A DNA stretch of 64,000 nucleotides from a bacterium (GTDB taxonomy: Bacteria > Cyanobacteriota > Sericytochromatia > S15B-MN24 > UBA4093): NCBI GenBank assembly GCA_017744355.1, contig JAGIBK010000002.1:45001-109000 (forward strand), read 5' to 3'. The notes beneath the pieces were generated by a model, which saw only the letters and a list, made by a program, of their open reading frames with translations, was not told the origin of the DNA and did not search any database. How positions within the stretch are numbered: position 1 is the first letter of the stretch; each line of letters starts with the position of its first letter. Of the stretch, positions 8,477 to 17,824 are shown piece by piece. The position numbers and the translations under genes were made by a program.

Positions 8477-8502
8477 ATTTATCGAACATTTATTCGATAA
8501 AT
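8477..8502. promoter_or_regulatory. LexA-like SOS operator within a larger inverted repeat
   Basis: A perfect 10-base inverted repeat (ATTTATCGAA, 6-base spacer, TTCGATAAAT) contains CGAACATTTATTCG. That is one mismatch from the Gram-positive LexA box CGAAC-N4-GTTCG. It overlaps the expected -35 region of the Rad52-like gene, whose likely -10 (TAAAAT, minus strand) is at 8472-8467. A repressor bound here could also affect the divergent lipoprotein gene. Confidence 0.6.
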
Positions 8503-8607
8503 GGTGACGAGGAATCCCGCCGAGAAGTGGGCGGGACTCCCCAAGGCGATCCGCCTGCCTTCCACTACACTCGGGCCCATCGCGCCACGCGAAGGAAGGA
8601 GGCTCCC

Positions 8608-8889
8608 ATGCGGCTGCGTCGAACCATGATCGCCTTGGCGGCGGTGACCCTCACCGCCTGTCAGTCCCAGGGCGGCAAGCAGGAGCAACCCCAGGGCGGT
8701 GGGGGCGGGCAATCCCACACCACCCAATCCCAGCACGAGCGCTCGGGGGTCGCCAAGAACCAGCTGCGTTCGGAAGGGGTCGCCACCCCGAGCGCCGCGA
8801 GTCCCAAGCATCCGAGCGCGACGCCCTATGCGAAGCCCGGCAAGCCCCTCGCGCCCAACAAGGCGAGCAATCAGCGCGATCAGCGCTGA
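8608..8889 (+). CDS. Small putative lipoprotein, low-complexity
   Basis: A 93-residue protein with signal sequence and lipobox (LTAC, Cys near residue 18). The mature part is Gln/Gly/Ser/Pro/Lys-rich (QPQGGGGGQSHTTQSQHE) and looks unstructured. The ATG at 8608 has AAGGAAGGAGG upstream. Nothing indicates a function; it may be a small surface or periplasmic tether. Confidence 0.65.
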   Translation: MRLRRTMIALAAVTLTACQSQGGKQEQPQGGGGGQSHTTQSQHERSGVAKNQLRSEGVATPSAASPKHPSATPYAKPGKPLAPNKASNQRDQR

Positions 8890-8904
8890 ACTCTCGGCCT
8901 CGAA

Positions 8905-9816
8905 TCAGCGGGTCGTCTCCTCGCCGGTCGGGGATAGGACCTCGCCGGTGTAGTAACGCGCGTCGCTCGAGGCGAGAAAGACGTAGCTGGGCGCGAGCTC
9001 GGCGGGCTGGGCGGGGCGCTTCCAGAGGCTCTCGTCGCCGAAGTGCGCGACCTTCTCGTCGGGGCGGGTCGAGACGATGAGCGGCGTCCAAACCGGGCCC
9101 GGCGCTACGCAGTTGACCCGGATCCCCCGAGGGGCGAGTTGCTTGGAGAGCGACTTGGTGAAGTTGTGCATGGCGGCCTTGGTCGCCGCGTAGTCGATCA
9201 GCGTCGGGCTGCCTACCAGGCCCGTCACCGAGCCCGTGTTCAAGATGACGCTGCCCGCCTCCATCTGCGGGAGGGCCGCCTGCGTCAGCCAGACGGCCGA
9301 GAAGAAGTTGGTCCGGAAGGTCGTCTCGAGCTGCTCGGGGGTGATGCCGGTGAGGTCAGCCTGCTCGGTGTGGCGGCCGGCGTTGTTGACCAAGAGGTCC
9401 AGCCCCCCGAACTCCTCGACCACCTGCTGGATGACCTCCTTGCAGTGGGCGGGGTTCGAGAGGTCGCCCTGGATGGCGAGCCCCTTGCGGCCGGCCTTGC
9501 GCACCCAGCGCAGGGTCTCCTGGGCGTCGTCGTGCTCGTTGTAGTAGGCGATCGCGACGTCGGCCCCCTCGCGGGCGAAGGCGATCGCGATCGCCCGGCC
9601 GATGCCGCTGTCGCCGCCGGTCACGAGGGCTTTGCGCCCGAGCAGCTTGTTGGCGCCTTGGTAGCTCTCTTCGCCGTGGTCGGGGGTGGGCCGCATCTTG
9701 GCCTCGTGGCCCGGCCAGGGCTGGGCTTGGGGCGGCTTCTCACCCTTGGCTCGGGTCTCGGAGAGCGGATTGGGATTGACGGAAAGCCCCTGTTTCTCAC
9801 GCGACGGGTCGGTCAT
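8905..9816 (-). CDS. Short-chain dehydrogenase/reductase (SDR)
   Basis: A 303-residue NAD(P)-dependent oxidoreductase of the classical SDR fold. It has the nucleotide-binding TGGDSGIG (66-73), NNAG, the catalytic Ser in NTGSVTG and the YAATK pair, and the end motif YYTGEVL. The roughly 55-residue N-terminal extension, rich in Pro/Lys and with DHGEESYQG before the fold, is typical of the glucose/general-stress SDR group (YhdF/YghA-like). The substrate is not evident. The gene stands alone on the minus strand. Confidence 0.85.
   Translation of the reverse strand: MTDPSREKQGLSVNPNPLSETRAKGEKPPQAQPWPGHEAKMRPTPDHGEESYQGANKLLGRKALVTGGDSGIGRAIAIAFAREGADVAIAYYNEHDDAQETLRWVRKAGRKGLAIQGDLSNPAHCKEVIQQVVEEFGGLDLLVNNAGRHTEQADLTGITPEQLETTFRTNFFSAVWLTQAALPQMEAGSVILNTGSVTGLVGSPTLIDYAATKAAMHNFTKSLSKQLAPRGIRVNCVAPGPVWTPLIVSTRPDEKVAHFGDESLWKRPAQPAELAPSYVFLASSDARYYTGEVLSPTGEETTR
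9581..9594. repeat. Two overlapping HIP1-like octamers (GCGATCGC)
   Basis: GCGATCGCGATCGC holds two overlapping copies of the palindrome GCGATCGC. This octamer recurs about 45 times across the window, inside genes and between them (for example 133, 1937, 2331, 11942, 14072, 14348, 18198, 20115, 25705, 25759, 31498, 36471, 47296, 47307, 48735 and 59128). Confidence 0.8.
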
Positions 9817-9939
9817 CTTGCGCTCCTTCTTCGGAAGGGCCCGGCGAGCCCTCTTTCCGGTGGGCGGGGGCCCGGACGCGCGGCATGGTAGGGGATCAGG
9901 CCCGAAAGAACAGGCGCCAAGCTTTTCTTAGCAAGCAGA

Positions 9940-9968
9940 TTGGAGATCCTTAATCTTTTTGCTATAAT
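9940..9968 (+). promoter_or_regulatory. Promoter of rpsO-pnp
   Basis: TTGGAG (9940-9945), a 17-base spacer, then a perfect TATAAT (9963-9968). The leader to rpsO is about 135 bases, long enough for regulatory structure, but I recognised no known leader motif. Confidence 0.7.
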
Positions 9969-10111
9969 CAGGGCGTCAGTCATAGGGATTGTACTGAGAG
10001 CCGACCGTGATGCCGGCTCGACTCGCAGGACGGTGGCCTACCACCCCCGGGCGGGTCCGAACGAAAGCCGCACGGCGACCCTATTCGCCGCGCATGTAGG
10101 AGGAAAAACCT

Positions 10112-10381
10112 TTGCCGCTTCTTAAGGAAACCAAGTCCTCGATCATCGCCGAGCACAAGCGTAACGACGCTGACAACGGCTCGCCCGAGGTCCAGATCGC
10201 GCTCCTGACCGCCAAGATCGAGCAGCTCAGCGAGCACCTGACCCGCAACAAGAAGGACTTCGCGTCGCGTCGCGGCCTTCTCAAGATGGTCGGTCAGCGT
10301 CGTCGCCTTCTGGCTTACCTCATGAAGAACGACCTGGATCGCTACCGCGCGATCATCGGCAAGCTCGGCCTTCGTAAGTAA
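10112..10381 (+). CDS. rpsO: 30S ribosomal protein S15
   Basis: An 89-residue S15, the standard length, which binds 16S rRNA early in assembly of the small subunit. Recognisable blocks are [34 protein letters not shown] and [16 protein letters not shown]. It starts at an unusual TTG, supported by a perfect AGGAGG eight bases upstream (10098-10103) and by the matching length. pnp follows, the common bacterial arrangement. Confidence 0.96.
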   Translation: MPLLKETKSSIIAEHKRNDADNGSPEVQIALLTAKIEQLSEHLTRNKKDFASRRGLLKMVGQRRRLLAYLMKNDLDRYRAIIGKLGLRK

Positions 10382-10394
10382 ACGAGCGACGCCA

Positions 10395-10424
10395 AAGCCG
10401 GTCCCCCTCTCGGGTGGCCGGCTT
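10395..10424 (+). other. Hairpin between rpsO and pnp
   Basis: AAGCCGG and CCGGCTT form a 7-base-pair stem around a 16-base loop, with no T tract after it. In other bacteria a hairpin here serves as an RNase III processing or attenuation site controlling pnp; that role is inferred. Confidence 0.4.
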
Positions 10425-10473
10425 CGCATCTTAGAACGGATCCTCCCCTCGTCTCGCGGACGGAGGAGCCACT

Positions 10474-12648
10474 TTGGAAAGTGAAGAGAAGAGAGTTAGA
10501 ACCATGAGCAACGAAGTGAAGACTTATCGTTACCAGCTCGGCGACCACGACATCTCGATGACCTTCGGCAAGTACGCCAAGCAGGCGAGCGGTGCCGTCC
10601 TGGTCCAGTCGGGCGGCACCTCCGTGCTGGTGTCGGCGACCATGTCGAAGTCCCCCCGCGAGGGCATCGACTTCTTCCCCCTGCTGGTCGATTACGAAGA
10701 GAAGATGTACGCGGTCGGCCGCGTCCCCGGCAGCTTCATGCGCCGCGAGGGCCGCGCCTCCGAGAACGCCATCCTGGCCGGGCGTCTGATCGACCGTTCG
10801 ATCCGCCCCCTCTTCCCGAACGGCTTCCGCAACGACGTGCAGGTCGTCGCCTACGTGCTGTCGAGCGACCAGAACATCCAGCCCGACGTGCTCGCCATGC
10901 TCGGCGCCTCGGCGGCTCTGATGGTCTCCGACATCCCCTTCGCTGGCCCCATCGGTGGCGTCCGCGTCGGCCGCATCAACGATGAGTGGGTGATCAACCC
11001 CACCTTCACCGAGACCGACGAGAGCGACATGGACCTGGTGGTCGCGGGTACCGCGGACGCCGTCATGATGGTCGAGGCCGGCATCAAGCTCGTGCCCGAA
11101 GCCGAAGTGCTCGAGGCGATCGAAGTGGGCTGGGACGCGGTGCGTGAGCTCTGCGCCTGGCAGGAAGAGATCGTCAAGGAGATCGGCAAGCAGAAGCTCG
11201 ACGTCAAGCCCGCCGAGCTGGATGCGCGCCTGGTCGAGTTCGCCAACCAGTACATGGCCCGCATGACCGAGGCCCTCCAGAACGCCGACAAGGAAGCCCG
11301 CCAGAAGAACGTCGACGCGCTCTCGACCGAGATCCGCGAAGCGCTCGTCGGCCAGCCCGAGGACAGCGAGCTGGGTCAGCTGATTGCCGCCAAGCCCAAG
11401 CTCGTCGGCGACGTGCTCTACTACCTCGAGAAGAAGATCCTCCGCAAGCTCGTCACCGAGCAGGGCATGCGCATCGACGGCCGCAAGCTCGACGAGATCC
11501 GCCCCATCACCTGCGAAGTGGGCGTCCTGCCCCGCACGCACGGCTCGGGCCTCTTCGTCCGCGGTCAAACCCAGGTCCTCAACGTCTGCACGCTCGGTTC
11601 GTCGGGCGACGCCCAGAAGATCGATGGCCTCGACCCCATCACTTCCAAGCGTTACATGCACCACTACAACTTCCCCGGCTTCTCGACCGGTGAGGTCCGT
11701 CCCAGCCGCGGCCCCGGCCGCCGCGAGATCGGCCACGGCGCCCTCGCCGAGCGCGCCCTCCTGCCGGTCCTGCCGGACCCCAAGGAGTTCCCCTACGCGC
11801 TCCGCCTGGTCTCCGAAGCGCTCGAGTCCAACGGCTCGACCTCGATGGCCTCGACCTGCGGCTCGACCCTGTCCCTGATGGACGCGGGCGTGCCCATCAA
11901 GGCTCCGGTCGCCGGCGTGGCCATGGGCCTCATCAAGGAAGGCGATCGCTTCGCCGTCCTCACCGACATCCAGGGCATCGAGGACCACCTCGGCGACATG
12001 GACTTCAAGGTGACGGGCACCCGCGACGGCATCACCGCCCTCCAGATGGACATCAAGATCCACGGCATCTCGCTGGAGGTCATGGAGATCGCGATGGAGC
12101 AGGCGCGCAAGGGCCGCCTCTTCATCCTCGACAAGATGCTCGCGGCTATCCCCCGTCCGCGCACCGAGCTCAGCGAGTTCGCCCCGCGCATCATCACCCT
12201 CAAGATCAACCCCGACAAGATCGGCACCCTGATCGGCCCCGGCGGCAAGATGATCAAGCGCATCGTCGAAGAGACGGGCGTCAAGATCGACATCGAGGAC
12301 GACGGCTCGGTCTTCATCACGACCTCCGACGCCGTCGGCGCCGATGCCGCCGTCGCGTGGGTCAACCGCCTCTGCAAGGACGTCGAGGTCGGTACGGTCT
12401 ACAAGGGTAAGGTCACCCGCATCCTCAACTTCGGCGCCTTCGTCGAGATCCTTCCCGGCAAGGAAGGCCTGATCCACATCTCGCAGCTCGCCCCCGAGCG
12501 CGTCGCGAAGGTGGAAGACGTGGTCAACATCGGTGACCAGGTCGTGGTCAAGGTCGTCGAAGTCGACAGCCAGGGGCGCATCAACCTGACCAAGAAGGGC
12601 GTCGCGCCCGAAGAGGTCGAGAAGATGATGGCCGGCGCCGCCAAGTAG
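10474..12648 (+). CDS. pnp: Polyribonucleotide nucleotidyltransferase (PNPase)
   Basis: A 3'-to-5' phosphorolytic exoribonuclease of about 720 residues that degrades mRNA. The order is: first RNase PH domain; all-helical linker; second RNase PH domain (FSTGEVRPSRGPGRREIGHG); KH domain (IGPGGKMIKRIVEETG); and S1 domain (GKVTRILNFGAFVEI, EGLIHISQL). Two starts are possible. TTG at 10474 has GGAGGAG at ideal spacing. ATG at 10504, ten codons later, has only a weak purine-rich site and fits the family N terminus equally well. A strong terminator follows. Confidence 0.95.
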   Translation: MESEEKRVRTMSNEVKTYRYQLGDHDISMTFGKYAKQASGAVLVQSGGTSVLVSATMSKSPREGIDFFPLLVDYEEKMYAVGRVPGSFMRREGRASENAILAGRLIDRSIRPLFPNGFRNDVQVVAYVLSSDQNIQPDVLAMLGASAALMVSDIPFAGPIGGVRVGRINDEWVINPTFTETDESDMDLVVAGTADAVMMVEAGIKLVPEAEVLEAIEVGWDAVRELCAWQEEIVKEIGKQKLDVKPAELDARLVEFANQYMARMTEALQNADKEARQKNVDALSTEIREALVGQPEDSELGQLIAAKPKLVGDVLYYLEKKILRKLVTEQGMRIDGRKLDEIRPITCEVGVLPRTHGSGLFVRGQTQVLNVCTLGSSGDAQKIDGLDPITSKRYMHHYNFPGFSTGEVRPSRGPGRREIGHGALAERALLPVLPDPKEFPYALRLVSEALESNGSTSMASTCGSTLSLMDAGVPIKAPVAGVAMGLIKEGDRFAVLTDIQGIEDHLGDMDFKVTGTRDGITALQMDIKIHGISLEVMEIAMEQARKGRLFILDKMLAAIPRPRTELSEFAPRIITLKINPDKIGTLIGPGGKMIKRIVEETGVKIDIEDDGSVFITTSDAVGADAAVAWVNRLCKDVEVGTVYKGKVTRILNFGAFVEILPGKEGLIHISQLAPERVAKVEDVVNIGDQVVVKVVEVDSQGRINLTKKGVAPEEVEKMMAGAAK

Positions 12649-12683
12649 CGCCTGCGGCTTTTGCTTTAGGCACCCGTACCAAG

Positions 12684-12720
12684 AGAAGCAGGAGGGCATT
12701 CGCCCTCCTGCTTCTTTTTT
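12684..12720 (+). terminator. Strong intrinsic terminator after pnp
   Basis: A perfect 14-base-pair stem (AGAAGCAGGAGGGC and its complement) with loop ATTC is followed at once by five further T residues. It is the only classical T-tailed terminator I found in the window. Confidence 0.92.
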
Positions 12721-12777
12721 GGCCAGATGCGATAAGATAGTGGGAATAACCACGCTGCGCGATTTTGAGGAAATGGA

Positions 12778-14028
12778 ATGGAACAAAAGCACGTGCTGCC
12801 CAACGGGGTGAGGGTCTTGCTCGAGGAAATCCCCCACGTGCGCTCGGCTTCGGTCGGGTTCTGGATGGACACGGGTTCCAAGAACGAGACGGCCGAGAAC
12901 AACGGCATCTCCCACTTCATCGAGCACATGCTCTTCAAGGGCACCCGCACGCGCTCGGCCCTCGATATCGCCCAGTCCCTCGAGGACAAGGGCGGCAGCC
13001 TCAACGCCTTCACCGACAAGGAGAACACCTGCTTCTACGCGCGTGTGCTCGACGACCAGGTGCCGCTCGCGATCGACGTGCTGTCGGACATGCTGCTCAA
13101 CTCGGTCTTCGACCCCACCGAGCTCAAGCGCGAGCGCCGGGTGGTCCTCGAAGAGATCAAGATGTACGAGGACACCCCCGACGAGCTGGTCCAGGACATG
13201 TTCAGCCTGGCGTTCTGGGGGGACCACCCCCTCGCGCGCCCCATCGCGGGCACCCGTGGCTCCATGCGCGGGGCGGACCGGGATCAGGTCCTGTCCTACA
13301 TGGACCGCTTCTACACCCCTGATCGCCTGGTTGTCTCGGTGGCGGGTAACTTCCACCCCGAGGCCGTCCTGGAGCAGCTGGACGCGACCGTCGGGCGCCT
13401 CGAACGCCCGGGGACTCGGCTCAACCAGGCGCCGCCCATCGCCAACTCCGCGGTCAAGGTCAAGTACAAGGATATCGAGCAGGTCCACGTCTGCCTCGGC
13501 ACCGAGGGCATCTCGATCGCCAATCCCGATCGCTACGCGGTCACCCTGCTCGACGCCATTCTGGGCGGGGGCATGAGTTCGCGCCTCTTCCAGGAGATCC
13601 GCGAGAAGCGCGGGATGGCCTACTCCATCTCCAGCTACGAGGTCATGTACGAGGACGCCGGGGTGTTCGGCATCTATGCCGGCTGCTCGCCCAAGCAGCT
13701 GGATGAGGTCCTGCGTCTGTCCCTGGCCGAGCTCGACAAGGCCAAGGGCGGCGACATTTCCGAGTCCGAGCTGATGCGCGCCAAGGAGCAGCTCAAGGGC
13801 GGCATGCTGCTGAGCATGGAGTCCCCCCGCAACCGCATGAGCCGCATGGCGCGCAACGAACTCTGCTTCGGCCGCCTGGTCTCCCCCGAGGAGGTCCTGG
13901 CCGAGATCGAGAAGGTCACCCTCAAGGACCTGGAGCGAGTCGCCAAGCAGCTCTTCGACCCCCGCACCCTGACGGCGACGGTCGTGGGGCCGGTGCGCCG
14001 CATCAAGCTGCCGGAGTTCGCCGCATGA
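12778..14028 (+). CDS. M16-family zinc peptidase (processing-peptidase-like)
   Basis: A 416-residue member of the insulinase/pitrilysin family with the inverted zinc motif HxxEH (HFIEH, residues 46-50). The downstream zinc-ligand Glu is probably in RRVVLEEIKMYEDTPDE. Length and the opening LPNGVRVLLEEIPHVRSASVGFW match the single-domain YmxG/MPP-like group. The gene follows pnp and precedes dut, as ymxG does after pnp in Firmicutes. Its physiological substrate is unknown. Its stop overlaps the dut start (ATGA). Confidence 0.88.
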   Translation: MEQKHVLPNGVRVLLEEIPHVRSASVGFWMDTGSKNETAENNGISHFIEHMLFKGTRTRSALDIAQSLEDKGGSLNAFTDKENTCFYARVLDDQVPLAIDVLSDMLLNSVFDPTELKRERRVVLEEIKMYEDTPDELVQDMFSLAFWGDHPLARPIAGTRGSMRGADRDQVLSYMDRFYTPDRLVVSVAGNFHPEAVLEQLDATVGRLERPGTRLNQAPPIANSAVKVKYKDIEQVHVCLGTEGISIANPDRYAVTLLDAILGGGMSSRLFQEIREKRGMAYSISSYEVMYEDAGVFGIYAGCSPKQLDEVLRLSLAELDKAKGGDISESELMRAKEQLKGGMLLSMESPRNRMSRMARNELCFGRLVSPEEVLAEIEKVTLKDLERVAKQLFDPRTLTATVVGPVRRIKLPEFAA

Positions 14029-14459
14029 TCCACGACAACGTGACGGTGCGCTTCCAGCGCCTTTCGGAGGCGGCGATCGCCCCCAAGGTGAGCCAGGCTG
14101 GAGACGTGGCGGCGGACCTCTTCGCCGCTGCTGCGATCCGGGTGCCCGCTCGCGGGCGGGCCATGGTGCCGACCGATGTGGCCCTCGAATTGCCGCCGGG
14201 CTTCAGGGCGCGCATCCACTCGCGCTCGGGCCTCTCGCTCAAGCACGGCATCGAGGCCGGGGCGGGGCTCATCGACAACTCCTACCGCCACGCGGTGGGG
14301 GTCTTGCTCTACAACTTCTCGGACGACGACTACCACGTGGCCGCCGGCGATCGCATCGCCCAGATCTGCATCGAGCGCTACACCGAGCCCCGCTTCGAAG
14401 AGGTGGAAACGGTGATGGCGACGGCGCGGACGACGGGCTGGGGATCGTCCGGCACTTAG
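14025..14459 (+). CDS. dut: Deoxyuridine 5'-triphosphate nucleotidohydrolase (dUTPase)
   Basis: A 144-residue trimeric-type dUTPase that turns dUTP into dUMP and pyrophosphate, keeping uracil out of DNA. The motifs are present in order: motif 1 (AADLFAA), motif 2 (RSGLSLKHGI), motif 3 with catalytic Asp (GLIDNSYRHAVGV), motif 4 (GDRIAQI) and the C-terminal glycine-rich motif 5 (RTTGWGSSGT). In motif 5 the usual Phe that stacks on uracil is replaced by Trp. The gene overlaps the M16 peptidase gene by four bases. Confidence 0.93.
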   Translation: MIHDNVTVRFQRLSEAAIAPKVSQAGDVAADLFAAAAIRVPARGRAMVPTDVALELPPGFRARIHSRSGLSLKHGIEAGAGLIDNSYRHAVGVLLYNFSDDDYHVAAGDRIAQICIERYTEPRFEEVETVMATARTTGWGSSGT

Positions 14460-14472
14460 GAGCAATTCACCA

Positions 14473-15270
14473 ATGCAGCAGCGGATCAGGGTGGCGATCG
14501 CAGGCGCCGCCGGCAAGATGGGGCTGGAGACGGTACGCACCGTCGCCCTCCAGGACGACATGGAGCTGGTCGGGGCGGTGGACCCCAACCGCGAAGGCGA
14601 GGACATCGGGACGCTCGCGACGGGTGCGCCCCTGCACGTGACGTGCGTGCCCGCGATCGCGGATCTGGCCGAGGCGCGCCCCGACGTGCTGGTGGACTTC
14701 ACGACCCCCTCGGTGGTCAAGGCCAATGCCCTCCAGGCGCTCGCCATGGGCATCCGGCCCGTCATCGGCACGACCGGCATGAGCACCAACGACCTGCAGG
14801 ACCTGGATGACGCGGCCCTTTCCCGCGGCCTCGGGCTCATCGTGGCGCCCAACTTCGCCATCGGAGCGATCCTGCTCATGAAGTTCGCCCAGCAGGCTGC
14901 GCGCTACTTCGGCAACGCCGAGATCATCGAGCTGCACCACAACCGCAAGGCCGACGCCCCCTCGGGCACGGCCATCAAGACGGCCGAGATGATGCTCGAC
15001 GTGCGCGACGCCTTCGGCCTGGACGACGCCCCCGAGACCGAGAAGATCAAGGGCGCGCGCGGCGGCGACTTCGGCGGGATCCACATCCACAGCGTGCGCC
15101 TGCCCGGCCTGGTGGCGCACCAGGAGGTCATCTTCGGCGGGGTGGGTCAGACGCTCACCATCCGGCACGACTCGCTCTCGCGCGAGAGCTTCATGCCGGG
15201 GGTGACGCTTGCGATCCGCAAGGCCCCCGAGCTCAAGGGCTTGGTCTACGGTCTCGAGCACCTTTTGTAA
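14473..15270 (+). CDS. dapB: 4-hydroxy-tetrahydrodipicolinate reductase
   Basis: A 265-residue NAD(P)H-dependent enzyme of the diaminopimelate/lysine pathway. The N-terminal Rossmann motif is IAGAAGKMG, and GTTGMS follows. The catalytic/substrate motif ELHHNRKADAPSGTA and the ending LTIRHDSLSRESFMPG are typical. It sits with asd and dapA, so three steps from aspartyl phosphate toward diaminopimelate are encoded together. Confidence 0.96.
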   Translation: MQQRIRVAIAGAAGKMGLETVRTVALQDDMELVGAVDPNREGEDIGTLATGAPLHVTCVPAIADLAEARPDVLVDFTTPSVVKANALQALAMGIRPVIGTTGMSTNDLQDLDDAALSRGLGLIVAPNFAIGAILLMKFAQQAARYFGNAEIIELHHNRKADAPSGTAIKTAEMMLDVRDAFGLDDAPETEKIKGARGGDFGGIHIHSVRLPGLVAHQEVIFGGVGQTLTIRHDSLSRESFMPGVTLAIRKAPELKGLVYGLEHLL

Positions 15271-15320
15271 CCCATCGGCCCTCGGGTGGGGGCGACTTTC
15301 GAGTTCCTCAAGGAGGCAAG

Positions 15321-16352
<1,032 letters not shown>

Positions 16353-16374
16353 GCACGCCAAGGAGGAGCACGCC

Positions 16375-16800
16375 ATGAACACGACCGAGAGCACCACGCC
16401 CGCCATGCAATCCGACCTGGAGTACGCCCGGGGCGAGATTCGTCGCCTGAACGATCTGATCGTCGCTATCCTGAAGGCCCACGACGATCTGGGCTACGGG
16501 GTGGTCATCACCGACGGCTCGCAGATCCGCTACGTCAACGAGGCCTTCGCCAAGATGAGCGGCTACTCGTTCGAGGAGCTGCTCGCGCTGCCCTCCTTCT
16601 TCGGGATGGTGCCCGAGGTAGAGCGTACCAAGCTCATGCAGCGGATGCAGGAGCGCCTGCGGGGCGAGGCGGTCCGGGACCACTACACCACCGCCCTCAC
16701 CCACAAGAGCGGCACCTGGATCGACCTGGAGGTGGTCGTCAAGGTCGCGCACCTGGACGCCATCCCCCACGTGATCGCCATCGTCAAAGACATCGCCTGA
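16375..16800 (+). CDS. Stand-alone PAS-domain protein
   Basis: A 141-residue protein with an N-terminal coiled-coil helix (YARGEIRRLNDLIVAILKA) and one PAS domain. The PAS core is recognisable: GVVITDGSQIRYVNEAFAKM, GYSFEELLALPSF and a terminal strand HVIAIVKDIA. No kinase, cyclase, GGDEF or DNA-binding output domain is attached. It may bind a ligand or partner and act through dimerisation. Its position between asd and dapA is unusual. An AAGGAGG site precedes the ATG, and a long hairpin follows. Confidence 0.85.
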   Translation: MNTTESTTPAMQSDLEYARGEIRRLNDLIVAILKAHDDLGYGVVITDGSQIRYVNEAFAKMSGYSFEELLALPSFFGMVPEVERTKLMQRMQERLRGEAVRDHYTTALTHKSGTWIDLEVVVKVAHLDAIPHVIAIVKDIA

Positions 16801-16813
16801 GGCCTGCCGCCGA

Positions 16814-16847
16814 CCAAGCGCCCCGCGTTCATGCGCGGGGCGCTTGG
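16814..16847. terminator. 14-base-pair hairpin after the PAS gene, no T tract
   Basis: CCAAGCGCCCCGCG, a 6-base loop and its exact complement. It separates the PAS gene from dapA. Without a T run it could be a weak terminator or a stability element in a longer transcript. Confidence 0.5.
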
Positions 16848-16923
16848 CTAATGGACGCTTGGGCTGAAACGTGAGAAAATGGCTCCAGGCCCACGATACG
16901 GCTGCACAGAAGGAGTCCGTCAG

Positions 16924-17823
16924 ATGAAACAGCTCGGCCGCGTCCTCACTGCGATGGTCACCCCCTTCGACTCGGAGGGCAAGGTCGACGTCGCGATGGC
17001 CAAACGCCTCGCGAAGCACCTGATCGAGAACGGCTCTGACGGCCTGGTCGTCGTCGGCACCACCGGCGAGTCCCCCACCCTCACCCACGACGAGAAGCTC
17101 GAGATGTACCGGGCTGCCGTCGAGGCGGTCGGCAGCTCGGGCAGCGTGGTGGCGGGCACCGGCTCCAACGATACGGCCGCGACCATCGCCCTGACCCAGG
17201 AGGCCGAGGCGATCGGGGTGGATGGCATCCTGCTCATCGCCCCCTACTACAACAAGCCCAACCAGGAGGGCCTCTACCGCCACTTCAAGGCGGTCGCCGA
17301 GAGCACCCGCCTGCCCATCATCCTCTACAACCACCCGCCCCGCACCGGCGTTTCCATCGCCCCCGAGACCCTCGCACGCCTCGCCGAGATTCCCAACATC
17401 GTGGGCCTCAAGGATTCGTCGGCCTCGCTGGATGCGGCGAGCGACTTCCGCAAGGTCGTCCCCGAGAGCTTCCTGCTGTACTCGGGCAACGACAGCCTCA
17501 CCCTGCCCTACATGAGCATCGGCGGTTACGGCGTGATCTCGGTGGCGACCCACGTCGCCGGCCGCGAGGTCCACGCCATGGTCGATGCCTGCGTCCAGGG
17601 CCAGTGGCAGACGGCGCGGGACCTGCACTTCAAACTCTGGGATCTGTTCAACGGATTGTTCATCGCCCCCTCGCCGGCGCCGGTCAAGGACGCCCTCAAG
17701 ATGGTCGGGCTCGAGACGGGCGGCGTTCGCTTGCCCCTGATCGAGGTCACCGATGCCGAGCATGCGCGGGTCGAGGAGATCCTCAAGGGGCTCCGCCTGA
17801 TCAAGGAGCCCGTGGAGGCCTAA
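16924..17823 (+). CDS. dapA: 4-hydroxy-tetrahydrodipicolinate synthase
   Basis: A 299-residue class I aldolase that condenses pyruvate with aspartate semialdehyde. Motifs: GTTGESPTL, YYNKPNQEGLYRHF, catalytic Tyr135 (YNHPPRTG, where a Val more usual in the family is His) and Schiff-base Lys163 (GLKDSS). The ATG at 16924 has AAGGAG upstream and matches the family start. An in-frame ATG at 16879 would add 15 unconserved residues. The RNase J gene follows after one base. Confidence 0.95.
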   Translation: MKQLGRVLTAMVTPFDSEGKVDVAMAKRLAKHLIENGSDGLVVVGTTGESPTLTHDEKLEMYRAAVEAVGSSGSVVAGTGSNDTAATIALTQEAEAIGVDGILLIAPYYNKPNQEGLYRHFKAVAESTRLPIILYNHPPRTGVSIAPETLARLAEIPNIVGLKDSSASLDAASDFRKVVPESFLLYSGNDSLTLPYMSIGGYGVISVATHVAGREVHAMVDACVQGQWQTARDLHFKLWDLFNGLFIAPSPAPVKDALKMVGLETGGVRLPLIEVTDAEHARVEEILKGLRLIKEPVEA

Positions 17824-17824
17824 T

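Noticed and set aside
9969-10111. A riboswitch or S15-binding leader before rpsO
   Set aside because: The leader is long, but I could not draw a convincing conserved fold or recognise a known family.
10342-13488. A 1,048-codon minus-strand open frame across pnp and the M16 gene
   Set aside because: It is antisense to pnp and the peptidase, both with full domain motifs, and its composition is the usual artefact of high G+C.
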